A program made the position numbers and the translations under genes. A stretch of DNA of 64,000 bases from Pseudorhodobacter antarcticus. Lineage in GTDB: Bacteria > Pseudomonadota > Alphaproteobacteria > Rhodobacterales > Rhodobacteraceae. The stretch is taken from NCBI GenBank assembly GCA_945860375.1, contig CAMAQR010000010.1, positions 26,149 to 90,148 of the forward strand. The letters run 5' to 3'. Of this stretch, positions 55,347 to 63,882 are shown one piece after another; the first letter of the stretch is position 1, and every line of letters begins with the position of its first letter. A model generated the notes under the pieces. The model was given only the letters and a program-made list of their open reading frames with translations, was not told the DNA's origin and made no database searches.

Positions 55347-56126
55347 TTACAGCGTGGCGTTGGTGGCGCCACCGTCGAGCAAGATATTCTGACCGACGAT
55401 GAACCCCGCCTGCTGGCTGCACAAAAATGCACAGGCCGCGCCAAATTCAGCCGCCGTGCCATAGCGGCGCGCGGGAATGGTCGCCTGCCGCTCTGCCCGC
55501 GCCTGCTCCATGTTGATGCCCTTGGCCGCCACGACCCCGCCATCCAGCGCGGTGGCGCGGTCGGTGTCGTGGATGCCCGGCAACAGGTTGTTGATCGTCA
55601 CCCCAAATGGGGCCACTTGCCGCGACGTACCGCCGACATAGCCCGTCAAGCCCGCGCGTGCCGCGTTCGACAGACCCAACTGCGGAATCGGTGCCTTCAC
55701 CGACTGCGAGGTGATGTTGACCACCCGGCCCCAGCCCTGTGCGATCATGCCGGGCAAAAGTGCCGTCATCAGCGCGATCGGCGTCAGCATATTGCCATCC
55801 AGCGCCTTGATGAAGTCATCCCGGGTCCAGTCTGACCAGATGCCGGGCGGTGGACCTCCGGCGTTTGTCACCAGAATATCCACCGCGCCCGCCTGCGCCA
55901 ACACCTGCGCGCGCCCCGCCTCCATCGTGATATCGGCAGCAACGGCAATCACTTGCACGCCATACCTCGCGCGGATTTCGGCCGCTGTCGCCTCCAGCGC
56001 GTCGCGCCCTCGGGCGTTGATCACCAGATCCACTCCGGCCTCTGCCAAAGCCACCGCGCAGCCGCGCCCCAGCCCCTTGGACGCCGCACACACCAGAGCG
56101 CGCTTGCCTTTGATACCCAGATCCAT
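55347..56126 (-). CDS. SDR-family oxidoreductase with altered catalytic motif
   Basis: 259 aa from ATG 56126, AGGAGA upstream. Rossmann TGxxxGxG equivalent is CAASKGLGRGCAVALAEAG; NAGG is present at the fourth strand. The Ser is kept (NITSQSVKAPIPQLG), but the YxxxK pair is replaced by SNAAR. Such substitution occurs in a recurring group of SDRs. Reaction unknown. C-terminal FIVGQNILLDGGAT is standard. Confidence 0.85.
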   Translation of the reverse strand: MDLGIKGKRALVCAASKGLGRGCAVALAEAGVDLVINARGRDALEATAAEIRARYGVQVIAVAADITMEAGRAQVLAQAGAVDILVTNAGGPPPGIWSDWTRDDFIKALDGNMLTPIALMTALLPGMIAQGWGRVVNITSQSVKAPIPQLGLSNAARAGLTGYVGGTSRQVAPFGVTINNLLPGIHDTDRATALDGGVVAAKGINMEQARAERQATIPARRYGTAAEFGAACAFLCSQQAGFIVGQNILLDGGATNATL

Positions 56127-56298
56127 CGCCGTCTCCTGTCTGTTTGCGCCGAACCTAGCAGCCTTGCCGACAGCCGCAACATTTTCCACGCCTGTCGCCG
56201 GGTTTGACCCAGTTCTGCCGCATTGCCAGGGTAATATCGCTTGTCCAAAGCCCGGCCCCGGTTCATATGCCAGTCGCCCCTGTAAAGATTGCTACTCC

Positions 56299-57315
56299 AT
56301 GCCCCATGCGCCAAAGCCCGATCTGCCCGGCCACGCCGCCCAAGTTCTGGCGGCGGACGCGATTTACGTCTCGCATGGGGTCAACATGGGGGATGGGCTG
56401 ACCGGCCCGGACGAGGTCTATCCCGGCGATATCTACATGCTGGATGACACTCAGGCCCCATTGCGCCTTGTTCTGACCCAACCGCAAGACGGCCAACAGC
56501 ACGTCGGTCGCGGCAGTGCTGTGGGCCGCGAAGGCGACCTTTTGCGGTTTGAGGCGCGTTATGCGCTGATGACAGCGGAGGGCGATCAGGTCGAACTGCT
56601 GCTGATCGCCCTGCCAGATGACAGCCGGTTCGCACTGCCACTGTCACCGATGGCCGCACGCACCGAATACACGCTGGTCAAGGTGGAAGAAGCGCCGCAG
56701 GAAACCGGGCTTTCAGATTTCCTGTGCGTGTCCTTCGCGCGCGGCACCATGATCACGCTGGCCACGGGCCAACAGCGTCCGATCGAGGATTTGCGGGCGG
56801 GCGACAAGATTTTGACCCGCGACCACGGCGGCCAGTCCATCGCATGGATCGGTGGCACCACCCTGCGCGCCGTCGGGGCCTTTGCTCCGGTGGTGATCGC
56901 AGCCGGAACGCTTGGCAATGCGGGCGATCTGATTGTCAGCCAGCATCACCGGATGTTCCTGTATCAACGCGAACGCCGCGCCGGGATTGCCACCTCGGAA
57001 CTGCTGGTGCAGGCCAAGCATCTGGTGGACGGCGAACGCATTTTTCTGCGCGAGGGCGGCTTTGTTGATTATTTCAGTCTGATCTTCGATCAGCACGAAA
57101 TCATTTACGCCGAAGGCGTTCCCGCCGAAAGCCTGATGGTCAACGATGCCACCGTCAACCGCCTGCCCGCCGAGTTGGCCGCCGATGTCAAAGCGCGGTT
57201 TCCGGGCCTGTCGCAGGGCCAGCATTTCGGAACCGAGGCCGGGCGGCAGTTTCTGGATGAGGTCGGCACCGCAACCCTTTACAAAGACGGCAGTCGCAAG
57301 GGCCTGCGGCTGTAA
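56299..57315 (+). CDS. Hint (hedgehog/intein) domain protein
   Basis: 338 aa from ATG 56299. Residues ~140-290 form a Hint domain: CVSFARGTMITLATGQQRPI, EDLRAGDKILTRDHGGQSIA, WIGG, then SQHHRMFLYQ and LLVQAKHLVDGERIF. The usual nucleophile Cys of CFxxGT is Ser here (SFARGT), with a Cys two residues earlier. The N-terminal ~130 residues are unlike any family I know. Many Rhodobacteraceae carry Hint proteins linked to secreted toxins or adhesins; this one has no signal peptide or RTX repeats. Confidence 0.75.
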   Translation: MPHAPKPDLPGHAAQVLAADAIYVSHGVNMGDGLTGPDEVYPGDIYMLDDTQAPLRLVLTQPQDGQQHVGRGSAVGREGDLLRFEARYALMTAEGDQVELLLIALPDDSRFALPLSPMAARTEYTLVKVEEAPQETGLSDFLCVSFARGTMITLATGQQRPIEDLRAGDKILTRDHGGQSIAWIGGTTLRAVGAFAPVVIAAGTLGNAGDLIVSQHHRMFLYQRERRAGIATSELLVQAKHLVDGERIFLREGGFVDYFSLIFDQHEIIYAEGVPAESLMVNDATVNRLPAELAADVKARFPGLSQGQHFGTEAGRQFLDEVGTATLYKDGSRKGLRL

Positions 57316-57358
57316 CGCATCGGTGGACGTCGCGCGTGGTTTCCGGTAAAGCGCGGCC

Positions 57359-58957
57359 ATGCAAGACAATCGCCCCCAACTCCCGCCTGAAATCGCCCGC
57401 CGCCGGACCTTTGCGATCATCTCGCACCCCGATGCCGGCAAAACTACGCTGACCGAAAAATTCCTGCTGTTTGGCGGCGCGATCCAGATGGCAGGACAAG
57501 TGCGGGCCAAGGGCGAAGCGCGGCGCACGCGGTCTGACTTCATGAAGATGGAGCAAGAACGCGGGATTTCCGTGTCGGCCTCCGCAATGAGTTTCGATTT
57601 CCGGCAGTACCGGTTCAATCTGGTGGACACCCCCGGCCACTCGGATTTTTCCGAAGACACCTACCGCACGCTGACCGCCGTTGACGCTGCGATCATGGTG
57701 ATTGACGGTGCCAAGGGCGTCGAGAGCCAGACTCAAAAGCTGTTCGAGGTGTGTCGCATGCGCGACCTGCCGATCCTGACCTTTTGCAACAAGATGGACC
57801 GGGAAAGCCGCGATACCTTTGAGATCATCGATGAAATTCAGGAAAATCTGGCGATTGACGTGACGCCGGCCTCTTGGCCGATCGGCATGGGCCGCGAATT
57901 TGTCGGTGCTTATGATTTGCTGCATGATCGTCTGGAAATCATGGACCGCGCCGACCGCAACAAGGTGGCGGAAACCATTCAGATCACCGGGCTGGACGAT
58001 CCGAAACTGGCCGAACATGTGCCGCCGGAACTGTTGACGAAGCTGCGCGAAGAGCTTGAAATGGCGCGCGAATTGCTGCCCAAGTTTGACCGCGCCGCGT
58101 TCTTGAACGGGTCGATGACACCGATCTGGTTCGGGTCGGCCATCAACTCTTTCGGCGTCAAGGAGCTGATGGACGGGATGGGCGAATATGGCCCCGAACC
58201 ACAGCCGCAAAAGGCCGCAGAACGGCAGATTTCCCCTGAAGAACAGCCGGTAACGGGCTTCGTCTTCAAGGTGCAGGCCAATATGGACCCCAAGCACCGC
58301 GACCGTGTGGCCTTTGTGCGCCTTGCCTCGGGACATTTCCTGCGCGGCATGAAGATGCTGCATGTGCGCACCAAAAAGCCGATGGCCATCGCCAACCCGG
58401 TGATGTTTCTGGCCGCCGACCGCGAGTTGGCCGAAGAGGCTTGGGCGGGCGACATCATCGGCATCCCGAACCATGGCCAGTTGCGCATCGGCGACGCGCT
58501 GACGGAAGGTGAGGCGTTGCGTTTCACCGGCATCCCGTCCTTTGCACCCGAACTGTTGCAAGTGGTGCGCGCGGCTGATCCGATGAAGGCCAAGCATCTG
58601 GAAAAGGCGCTGATGCAGTTTTCCGAGGAGGGCGCCGCCAAGGTCTTCAAGCCGATGATCGGTTCGGGTTACATTGTGGGCGTCGTAGGGCCGTTGCAAT
58701 TCGAAGTGCTGGCCAGCCGGATCGAACAGGAATATTCCCTGCCCGTCCGCTTTGAACCCAGCCAGTTCACAAGCGCCCGCTGGGTGTCGGGAGCGAAGGC
58801 CGAAGTTGAAAAATTCGTCAACGTGAACAAAGGCCACATCGCCATCGACAATGACGGCGACACGGTGTTCCTGACCCGCCTGAAATGGGACATCGACCGC
58901 ATTGAACGCGACTATCCGGCGCTGAAGCTGACGGCGACCAAGGAAATGATGGTCTGA
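57359..58957 (+). CDS. prfC: Peptide chain release factor 3
   Basis: 532 aa. GTPase P-loop HPDAGKTTLTEKFLLFGGAI, switch region RGISVSASAMSFDF, LVDTPGHSDFSEDTYRTLTA (G3), FCNKMDRESRD (G4), then translation-factor domains II and III (GFVFKVQANMDPKHRDRVAF). RF3 recycles RF1/RF2 after termination. Alone on its strand between the Hint gene and an EamA transporter. Confidence 0.96.
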   Translation: MQDNRPQLPPEIARRRTFAIISHPDAGKTTLTEKFLLFGGAIQMAGQVRAKGEARRTRSDFMKMEQERGISVSASAMSFDFRQYRFNLVDTPGHSDFSEDTYRTLTAVDAAIMVIDGAKGVESQTQKLFEVCRMRDLPILTFCNKMDRESRDTFEIIDEIQENLAIDVTPASWPIGMGREFVGAYDLLHDRLEIMDRADRNKVAETIQITGLDDPKLAEHVPPELLTKLREELEMARELLPKFDRAAFLNGSMTPIWFGSAINSFGVKELMDGMGEYGPEPQPQKAAERQISPEEQPVTGFVFKVQANMDPKHRDRVAFVRLASGHFLRGMKMLHVRTKKPMAIANPVMFLAADRELAEEAWAGDIIGIPNHGQLRIGDALTEGEALRFTGIPSFAPELLQVVRAADPMKAKHLEKALMQFSEEGAAKVFKPMIGSGYIVGVVGPLQFEVLASRIEQEYSLPVRFEPSQFTSARWVSGAKAEVEKFVNVNKGHIAIDNDGDTVFLTRLKWDIDRIERDYPALKLTATKEMMV

Positions 58958-58978
58958 CCCCGCACAAAGAGTGACGCG

Positions 58979-59872
58979 ATGACCCTGCCGCTGCACGAAC
59001 TGGCCGCCCTTGGCACCGCCACCTGTTGGGCCGTCACCGGGTTGATCGCGGCGGACGCGGTGCGGATCTTGGGGGCGTTTCATTTCAATCTGATCCGACA
59101 GCTGTTTGTCACGCTGCTGTTGGCGCTGCTGGTGCTGGCGATGGGCGCATGGTCGTCGCCCGGTTGGGGTGTGGCGGCTGTGCTGGCGCTGTCAGGGGTC
59201 ATCGGCATCTTGATTGGCGACACGTTCAACTTTGCCGCCGTGGCGCGGATTGGCCCGCGTCGCGCCGGGGCGGTGTTCGCGTTGAATGCGCCAATGGCTG
59301 CGGTGATGGGCTGGCTGCAGTTGGACGAGGCGCTGCCTTGGCGCGGGGTGTTGGGCATCGCGGTGACGGCAGGCGGCGTGGCTTTGGCCATATTGGGGCG
59401 TCCGCGCAGCAACGCGCACCGGTTGGAGACCTTGAACGGCACGCTGCTGGTGGGGCTGGGCTTGGGACTGATGGCGGCGTTTGGCCAGGCGGCGGGGGCG
59501 CTGATAGCGCGCCCGGTGATGACGGCGGGGCTGGACCCCTATGTTGCCTCGCTGTTCCGGGTGGGGGCCTCTGGCCTTGCAATGGGGCTGATTGCGGCCA
59601 CACCGCTGGCCCCGGCTGCTCCGCGTGACTTGGGGCGCCACGCTTTGATCTTGACGGCGGCCACCGCAGTGATCGGGCTGCTGATCGGGATGACCTTGTT
59701 TTTGTTTGCGCTGCAAGGGTCGAAGACCGGCATCATCGCCACGCTTTCAGCCACCTCCCCGGTCATCATCCTTCCGCTGTTGTGGCTGCGCACCGGGCAA
59801 CGGCCAAGTGGGCTCAGTTGGGCCGGGGCGGTTTTGGCGGTTGCGGGGCTGGCGCTGATCTTCACGCGCTGA
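58979..59872 (+). CDS. EamA/DMT-family transporter
   Basis: 297 aa, about ten membrane helices in two EamA repeats (~5-140 and ~155-297). Segments LIAADAVRILGAFHFNLIRQ, GRIGPRRAGAVFALNAPMAA-like in the first half and TGIIATLSATSPVIILPLLW in the second are typical. Substrate unknown (amino acids, nucleosides or other metabolites). Confidence 0.85.
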   Translation: MTLPLHELAALGTATCWAVTGLIAADAVRILGAFHFNLIRQLFVTLLLALLVLAMGAWSSPGWGVAAVLALSGVIGILIGDTFNFAAVARIGPRRAGAVFALNAPMAAVMGWLQLDEALPWRGVLGIAVTAGGVALAILGRPRSNAHRLETLNGTLLVGLGLGLMAAFGQAAGALIARPVMTAGLDPYVASLFRVGASGLAMGLIAATPLAPAAPRDLGRHALILTAATAVIGLLIGMTLFLFALQGSKTGIIATLSATSPVIILPLLWLRTGQRPSGLSWAGAVLAVAGLALIFTR

Positions 59873-60062
59873 CAGGATATTTTTGCACGCTACAGCTTGG
59901 TGTAGACGGGCAGACAGTTTGGGCGAATTGCCACATATATGGATGCATTTCGCCCATCCAGCGCGACACATCGCCGTAATTTAGGCCAAACCGCGCGTCT
60001 ATGGCTGCCGCAGCCGCCCTTGTGCCCTCGAACGCGGCCCGGCTTACTGTGCCAAACCACAA
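59862..60062 (-). CDS. Possible small protein opposite the EamA/ALDH gap
   Basis: A TTG-started frame of 66 codons, convergent with the EamA gene (11-base overlap). FGLNYGDVSRWMGEMHPYMW looks protein-like, with Trp, Tyr and Met unlikely by chance, but the ribosome site is weak and codon bias is only moderate. It could be a remnant of a larger gene. Confidence 0.3.
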   Translation of the reverse strand: MWFGTVSRAAFEGTRAAAAAIDARFGLNYGDVSRWMGEMHPYMWQFAQTVCPSTPSCSVQKYPVSA

Positions 60063-60073
60063 ATAGGCCCACC

Positions 60074-61582
60074 ATGACCCTGACCCTTGAAGCGCTTTCC
60101 CTGCTGTCCGATCTGGGCGTCACCCTGACCCCTGGCACCCTGCCCGCCCGCAGCCCGATCAGCGGCGAGGTGCTGGCGCATCTGTCCGAACACAGCCCTG
60201 CTGAGGCCAGCGCCGCAATAGCTGCAGCCCACGTCGCCTATCGCCACTGGCGCACCACCCCCGCTCCGCAGCGCGGCGAATTGGTGCGATTGCTCGGCGA
60301 AGAGTTGCGTTTGCACAAGGCGGCCTTGGGCCGGCTGGTGTCGATCGAGGTCGGCAAAGTGGTGTCCGAAGGCTTGGGCGAAGTGCAAGAGATGATCGAC
60401 ATCTGCGACTTCGCCGTCGGCCTGTCACGGCAATTGTACGGCCTGACCATCGCTTCGGAGCGCCCCAGCCACCGGATGATGGAAACCTGGCACCCCATCG
60501 GCGTGGTGGGGGTGATTTCGGCCTTCAACTTCCCGGTGGCGGTGTGGTCGTGGAACACCGCGCTGGCGCTGGTTTGCGGCAATGCGGTGGTGTGGAAGCC
60601 ATCGGAAAAGGCGTCGCTCTCGGCATTGGCCGCACATGCGCTGCTGGACCGGGCCGTCGCGCGGTTCAACGCGGCGGGTGGGGCGGCTCCGATTGGGTTG
60701 TCGGCGCTGCTGATCGGCGGACGCGAACTGGGTGAGGTGCTGGTGGACAGCCCGTTGGTCCCGCTGGTTTCGGCCACCGGATCGACAGCGATGGGGCGCG
60801 CGGTGGGGCCAAAGGTGGCGGCGCGGTTTGGGCGGTCCTTGCTGGAACTGGGCGGCAACAACGCGGCGATTGTCACCGGCAGCGCCGATCTTGACCTGAC
60901 TCTGCGTGGCATCGCGTTTTCGGCGATGGGCACGGCAGGCCAACGCTGCACCACGCTGCGGCGGTTGTTCCTGCATGACAGCGTTTACGATGCCTTCCTG
61001 CCGCGTCTGCGCGCGGCCTATGCCAGCGTCAAGGTCGGCAATCCGCTGGAGGCGGGCGTGCTGATCGGGCCGCTGATTGATCAGGCGGCGGCGGATGCGA
61101 TGGCGCGCGCGCTTGATGCGGCCCGCGCGGCGGGAGGCTTGGTGCATGGCGGCGATCCCGTAACGGGCATGGGCGGCGCCTATATGCGCCCCGCCTTGGT
61201 GGAAATGCCGTCGCAATGCGGCCCTGTGGCGCAGGAAACCTTTGCACCCATCCTTTACGTGATGCGCTACAAGGACTTCGCGCAGGTTCTTGAAGCGCAC
61301 AATGACGTGCCGCAGGGCCTGTCCTCGTCCATCTTCACCAATGATCTGCGCGAAGCTGAACGGTTTCTATCCGCCGCGGGGTCCGATTGTGGGATAGCCA
61401 ATGTCAACATCGGGCCATCAGGGGCCGAGATTGGCGGGGCCTTTGGTGGCGAAAAAGAAACCGGTGGCGGTCGCGAAAGCGGCTCCGACGCATGGAAAGC
61501 CTATATGCGCCGCGCCACCAACACCATCAACTACGGCTCAACCCTGCCCCTCGCCCAAGGGGTCAGCTTTGACATAGGTTAA
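60074..61582 (+). CDS. Aldehyde dehydrogenase, ALDH7 type (L-aminoadipate-semialdehyde dehydrogenase-like)
   Basis: 502 aa from ATG 60074. NAD-binding GVVGVISAFNFPVAVWSWN, ELGGNNAAIV with the general-base region, GTAGQRCTTLRR with the catalytic Cys, and FGGEKETGGGRESGSDAWKA, characteristic of ALDH7A1/AASADH. Likely in lysine degradation, oxidising aminoadipate semialdehyde. The open frame upstream of 60074 is not conserved. Confidence 0.9.
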   Translation: MTLTLEALSLLSDLGVTLTPGTLPARSPISGEVLAHLSEHSPAEASAAIAAAHVAYRHWRTTPAPQRGELVRLLGEELRLHKAALGRLVSIEVGKVVSEGLGEVQEMIDICDFAVGLSRQLYGLTIASERPSHRMMETWHPIGVVGVISAFNFPVAVWSWNTALALVCGNAVVWKPSEKASLSALAAHALLDRAVARFNAAGGAAPIGLSALLIGGRELGEVLVDSPLVPLVSATGSTAMGRAVGPKVAARFGRSLLELGGNNAAIVTGSADLDLTLRGIAFSAMGTAGQRCTTLRRLFLHDSVYDAFLPRLRAAYASVKVGNPLEAGVLIGPLIDQAAADAMARALDAARAAGGLVHGGDPVTGMGGAYMRPALVEMPSQCGPVAQETFAPILYVMRYKDFAQVLEAHNDVPQGLSSSIFTNDLREAERFLSAAGSDCGIANVNIGPSGAEIGGAFGGEKETGGGRESGSDAWKAYMRRATNTINYGSTLPLAQGVSFDIG

Positions 61583-61592
61583 GGCCCACGCG

Positions 61593-61839
61593 CTATGGTC
61601 TGGCGCAAAGCCCGAACCCAAGCGCAGCACCCGCCCCCAACAGACGGGTCTGGGCGCGCATCCGGGCGCCGCCAAGCCGGTATCGCCCGAAGGTAAAATC
61701 CTCGGGCGGCGCAAGATCCTGATCGCGGGTCTTGGCCGTCAAACACAATGAGAAGGGAACCAGCCACGATGGTTTCGCTGCTGCGCGGTTGGCCAGCAAG
61801 CCGACCAAAGCGGTCGCAAAAAAAGGAAACGAAACGCAT
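61593..61839 (-). pseudogene. Small ORF with a frameshift at a homopolymer
   Basis: ATG 61839 has a strong AGGAGG site 5 bases upstream. After 5 codons a run of seven T on the coding strand (61818-61824) is reached. In the zero frame the downstream codons look non-coding; one frame over they read FATALVGLLANRAAAKPSWL, then FTFGRYRLGGARMRAQTR, with high third-position G/C to a TAG at 61593. Removing one T joins the ribosome site to this frame, giving ~81 aa. It may be a sequencing error, a recent mutation or slippage. No family recognised. Confidence 0.5.
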
Positions 61840-62083
61840 AATTGCCTCCTGAAAAGGGATCGTTTGAAATGGAAAGCCTGAAAATGCGCCATTGAACGGG
61901 TGAAACTTTCACTGTCCTGCCCAAAAACACACCGAAATCCCAGCACACAGCCGCCATCCTTGACCCTGCCGCATTTATCCGGTATCCGCGCGGCAGGGGC
62001 CTGAGTGCCCCAGACGCAGGGGCGCCCGGAAAAGCAGCGTCCCATAATCTTTTGCGGGCCGAACCCGCATCATTAGGACGCAA

Positions 62084-63700
62084 ATGACCAAATTCTCAGA
62101 CCTTGCGCTGGACCCCCGCGTGCTTCAGGCCGTGGCAGAAGCCGGCTATGAAACCCCCACCCCGATTCAAGCCCAAGCCATCCCGCACGCATTGCAGGGC
62201 AAGGACGTTTTGGGCATCGCCCAGACCGGCACCGGCAAGACCGCAAGCTTCGTGCTGCCGATGGTCACTTTGCTGGGCCAAGGCCGGGCCAAAGCGCGGA
62301 TGCCGCGCAGCCTCGTGCTGTGTCCCACCCGCGAGTTGGCGGCGCAAGTGGCGGAGAACTTTGAAACTTACGCCAAATACACAAAGTTGACCAAGGCGCT
62401 GTTGATCGGCGGCGTGTCCTTTGGTGAGCAAGACAAGCTGATCGACCGTGGCGTCGATGTGCTGATCGCCACCCCGGGCCGTCTGCTCGATCACCACGAA
62501 CGCGGCAAGCTGTTGCTGACCGGCGTGCAGATCATGGTGGTGGATGAGGCTGACCGCATGCTCGATATGGGTTTCATCCCCGATATTGAACGCATTTTCA
62601 GCCTGACGCCCTTCACCCGGCAGACCTTCTTCTATTCGGCCACCATGGCCCCGGAAATTGAGCGGATCACCAACACCTTTCTGTCCAATGCGGTCAAGAT
62701 CGAAGTTGCGCGCCAAGCCACGGCGTCTTTGACGATTGAGCAAAAGCTGTTCCAGTTTGCGCCGACCCGCAAGGACAAATCCTTTGCCGAAAAGCGTGCC
62801 GTGCTGCGGGCGTTGATCCGCGCCGAGGGGGAAACCTGCACCAACGCCATCATCTTCTGCAACCGCAAGATGGATGTGGATGTGGTGTCGAAGTCGTTGA
62901 AACAGCATGGTTTTAATGCATCCCCGATCCACGGCGATCTGGACCAGTCGGTGCGCACCAAGACGCTGGACGGCTTTCGGGATGGGTCAGTCCACCTTCT
63001 GGTGGCGTCGGATGTGGCCGCCCGCGGACTTGATATCCCCGCAGTCAGCCATGTCTTCAACTTTGACGTGCCCTCGCATCCCGAAGATTATGTCCACCGC
63101 ATTGGCCGCACTGGCCGCGCCGGGCGTCTGGGCAAGGCCTTTACCATCGCCGTGACCTCGGACGACAAATACATCAACGCCATTGAATCGCTGGTGAAAA
63201 TGCCGATCCCGCGCGCCGAGGTGCCCGAGGGCGCGCTGGAAGCAGCATCCGACCGTGTGGAGCGCCCGCGCGAGGAACGCGGCGCCAAATCGCAGGGCGG
63301 TCGGGGCGAAGGTCGGGGCGGCCGTGATCGTGCCCCACGCGAAGCCAAGCCGGCAGAAGTCGTGGCCGTGGTTGAGGCTGTGGTGGAACCCGTCGTCGCC
63401 GCCGTGCGTGAAGAGCGCAGCCCCCGCTGGGATGACCGCCGCGAAGAGCGGGCCGAGCCGCGTCCAGAACACCGCCGCGAAGAACGGCGCGAAGAGCGTC
63501 CGCGTGATGTGGTCGCTGACGACCGCCGCCAAGAACCGCGCCGCGATGACCGCCGCGACTATCGCGGTGGCCGGGACAATGGCGACCGGGTTGTCGGCAT
63601 GGGCGACCATGTGCCGGACTTCATCCTGCGCAGCTTTGCCATCACCACGGTAACGGCGGATGACGTTGAAGAGGCGCCGGCGACTGGCACCGAAGGCTGA
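62084..63700 (+). CDS. DEAD-box RNA helicase, RhlE type
   Basis: 538 aa. Q motif (GYETPTPIQAQAIPHAL), Walker A AQTGTGKTASFVLP, PTRELAAQVAENF, DEADRMLDMGF, SATMAPEI, then HGDLDQSVR, ARGLDIPAVSHVFNFDVP and HRIGRTGRAG. The C-terminal ~130 residues are Arg/Asp/Glu-rich (RRDDRRDYRGGRDNG), an RNA-contacting tail typical of RhlE/DeaD proteins. Such helicases act in ribosome assembly and cold response. Followed by a strong terminator. Confidence 0.92.
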   Translation: MTKFSDLALDPRVLQAVAEAGYETPTPIQAQAIPHALQGKDVLGIAQTGTGKTASFVLPMVTLLGQGRAKARMPRSLVLCPTRELAAQVAENFETYAKYTKLTKALLIGGVSFGEQDKLIDRGVDVLIATPGRLLDHHERGKLLLTGVQIMVVDEADRMLDMGFIPDIERIFSLTPFTRQTFFYSATMAPEIERITNTFLSNAVKIEVARQATASLTIEQKLFQFAPTRKDKSFAEKRAVLRALIRAEGETCTNAIIFCNRKMDVDVVSKSLKQHGFNASPIHGDLDQSVRTKTLDGFRDGSVHLLVASDVAARGLDIPAVSHVFNFDVPSHPEDYVHRIGRTGRAGRLGKAFTIAVTSDDKYINAIESLVKMPIPRAEVPEGALEAASDRVERPREERGAKSQGGRGEGRGGRDRAPREAKPAEVVAVVEAVVEPVVAAVREERSPRWDDRREERAEPRPEHRREERREERPRDVVADDRRQEPRRDDRRDYRGGRDNGDRVVGMGDHVPDFILRSFAITTVTADDVEEAPATGTEG

Positions 63701-63722
63701 CCCCATCACCATCAGGCAAATG

Positions 63723-63754
63723 AAAAAGGCCCCACAATCTGTGGGGCCTTTTTT
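63723..63754 (+). terminator. Intrinsic terminator after the DEAD-box helicase
   Basis: AAAAAGGCCCCAC, a 5-base loop (AATCT) and GTGGGGCCTTTTTT: a perfect 13-bp stem followed by T residues, 22 bases after the stop codon. Confidence 0.85.
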
Positions 63755-63775
63755 CATGGCAAGTCGTGGTTACTC

Positions 63776-63804
63776 GGTAAGCGCCGTCTCTGTCCCATTG
63801 AATT
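63776..63804 (+). repeat. IS66-like end, copy A
   Basis: A 29-base sequence starting GGTAAGCGCCGTCTCTGTCC and ending CCATTGAATT. GTAAGCG is the typical tip of IS66-family inverted repeats. It matches copy B (63854-63882) at 25 of 29 positions, same orientation, 78 bases apart. Confidence 0.5.
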
Positions 63805-63853
63805 GGCGTATTTCTGAACGCGGTGCGTGCTGTCTGTCAACGGCAGAGTAAAA

Positions 63854-63882
63854 GGTAAGCGGCGTCTGCGGCCCATTGAATT
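63854..63882 (+). repeat. IS66-like end, copy B
   Basis: GGTAAGCGGCGTCTGCGGCC, ending CCATTGAATT; a near copy of the sequence at 63776. The last ~120 bases of the window may be the inside of an insertion element running off the edge, but no transposase frame can be confirmed. Confidence 0.5.

Noticed and set aside
57188..59083. 631-codon minus-strand frame opposite prfC
   Set aside because: Antisense shadow; RF3 GTPase motifs are intact on the plus strand.
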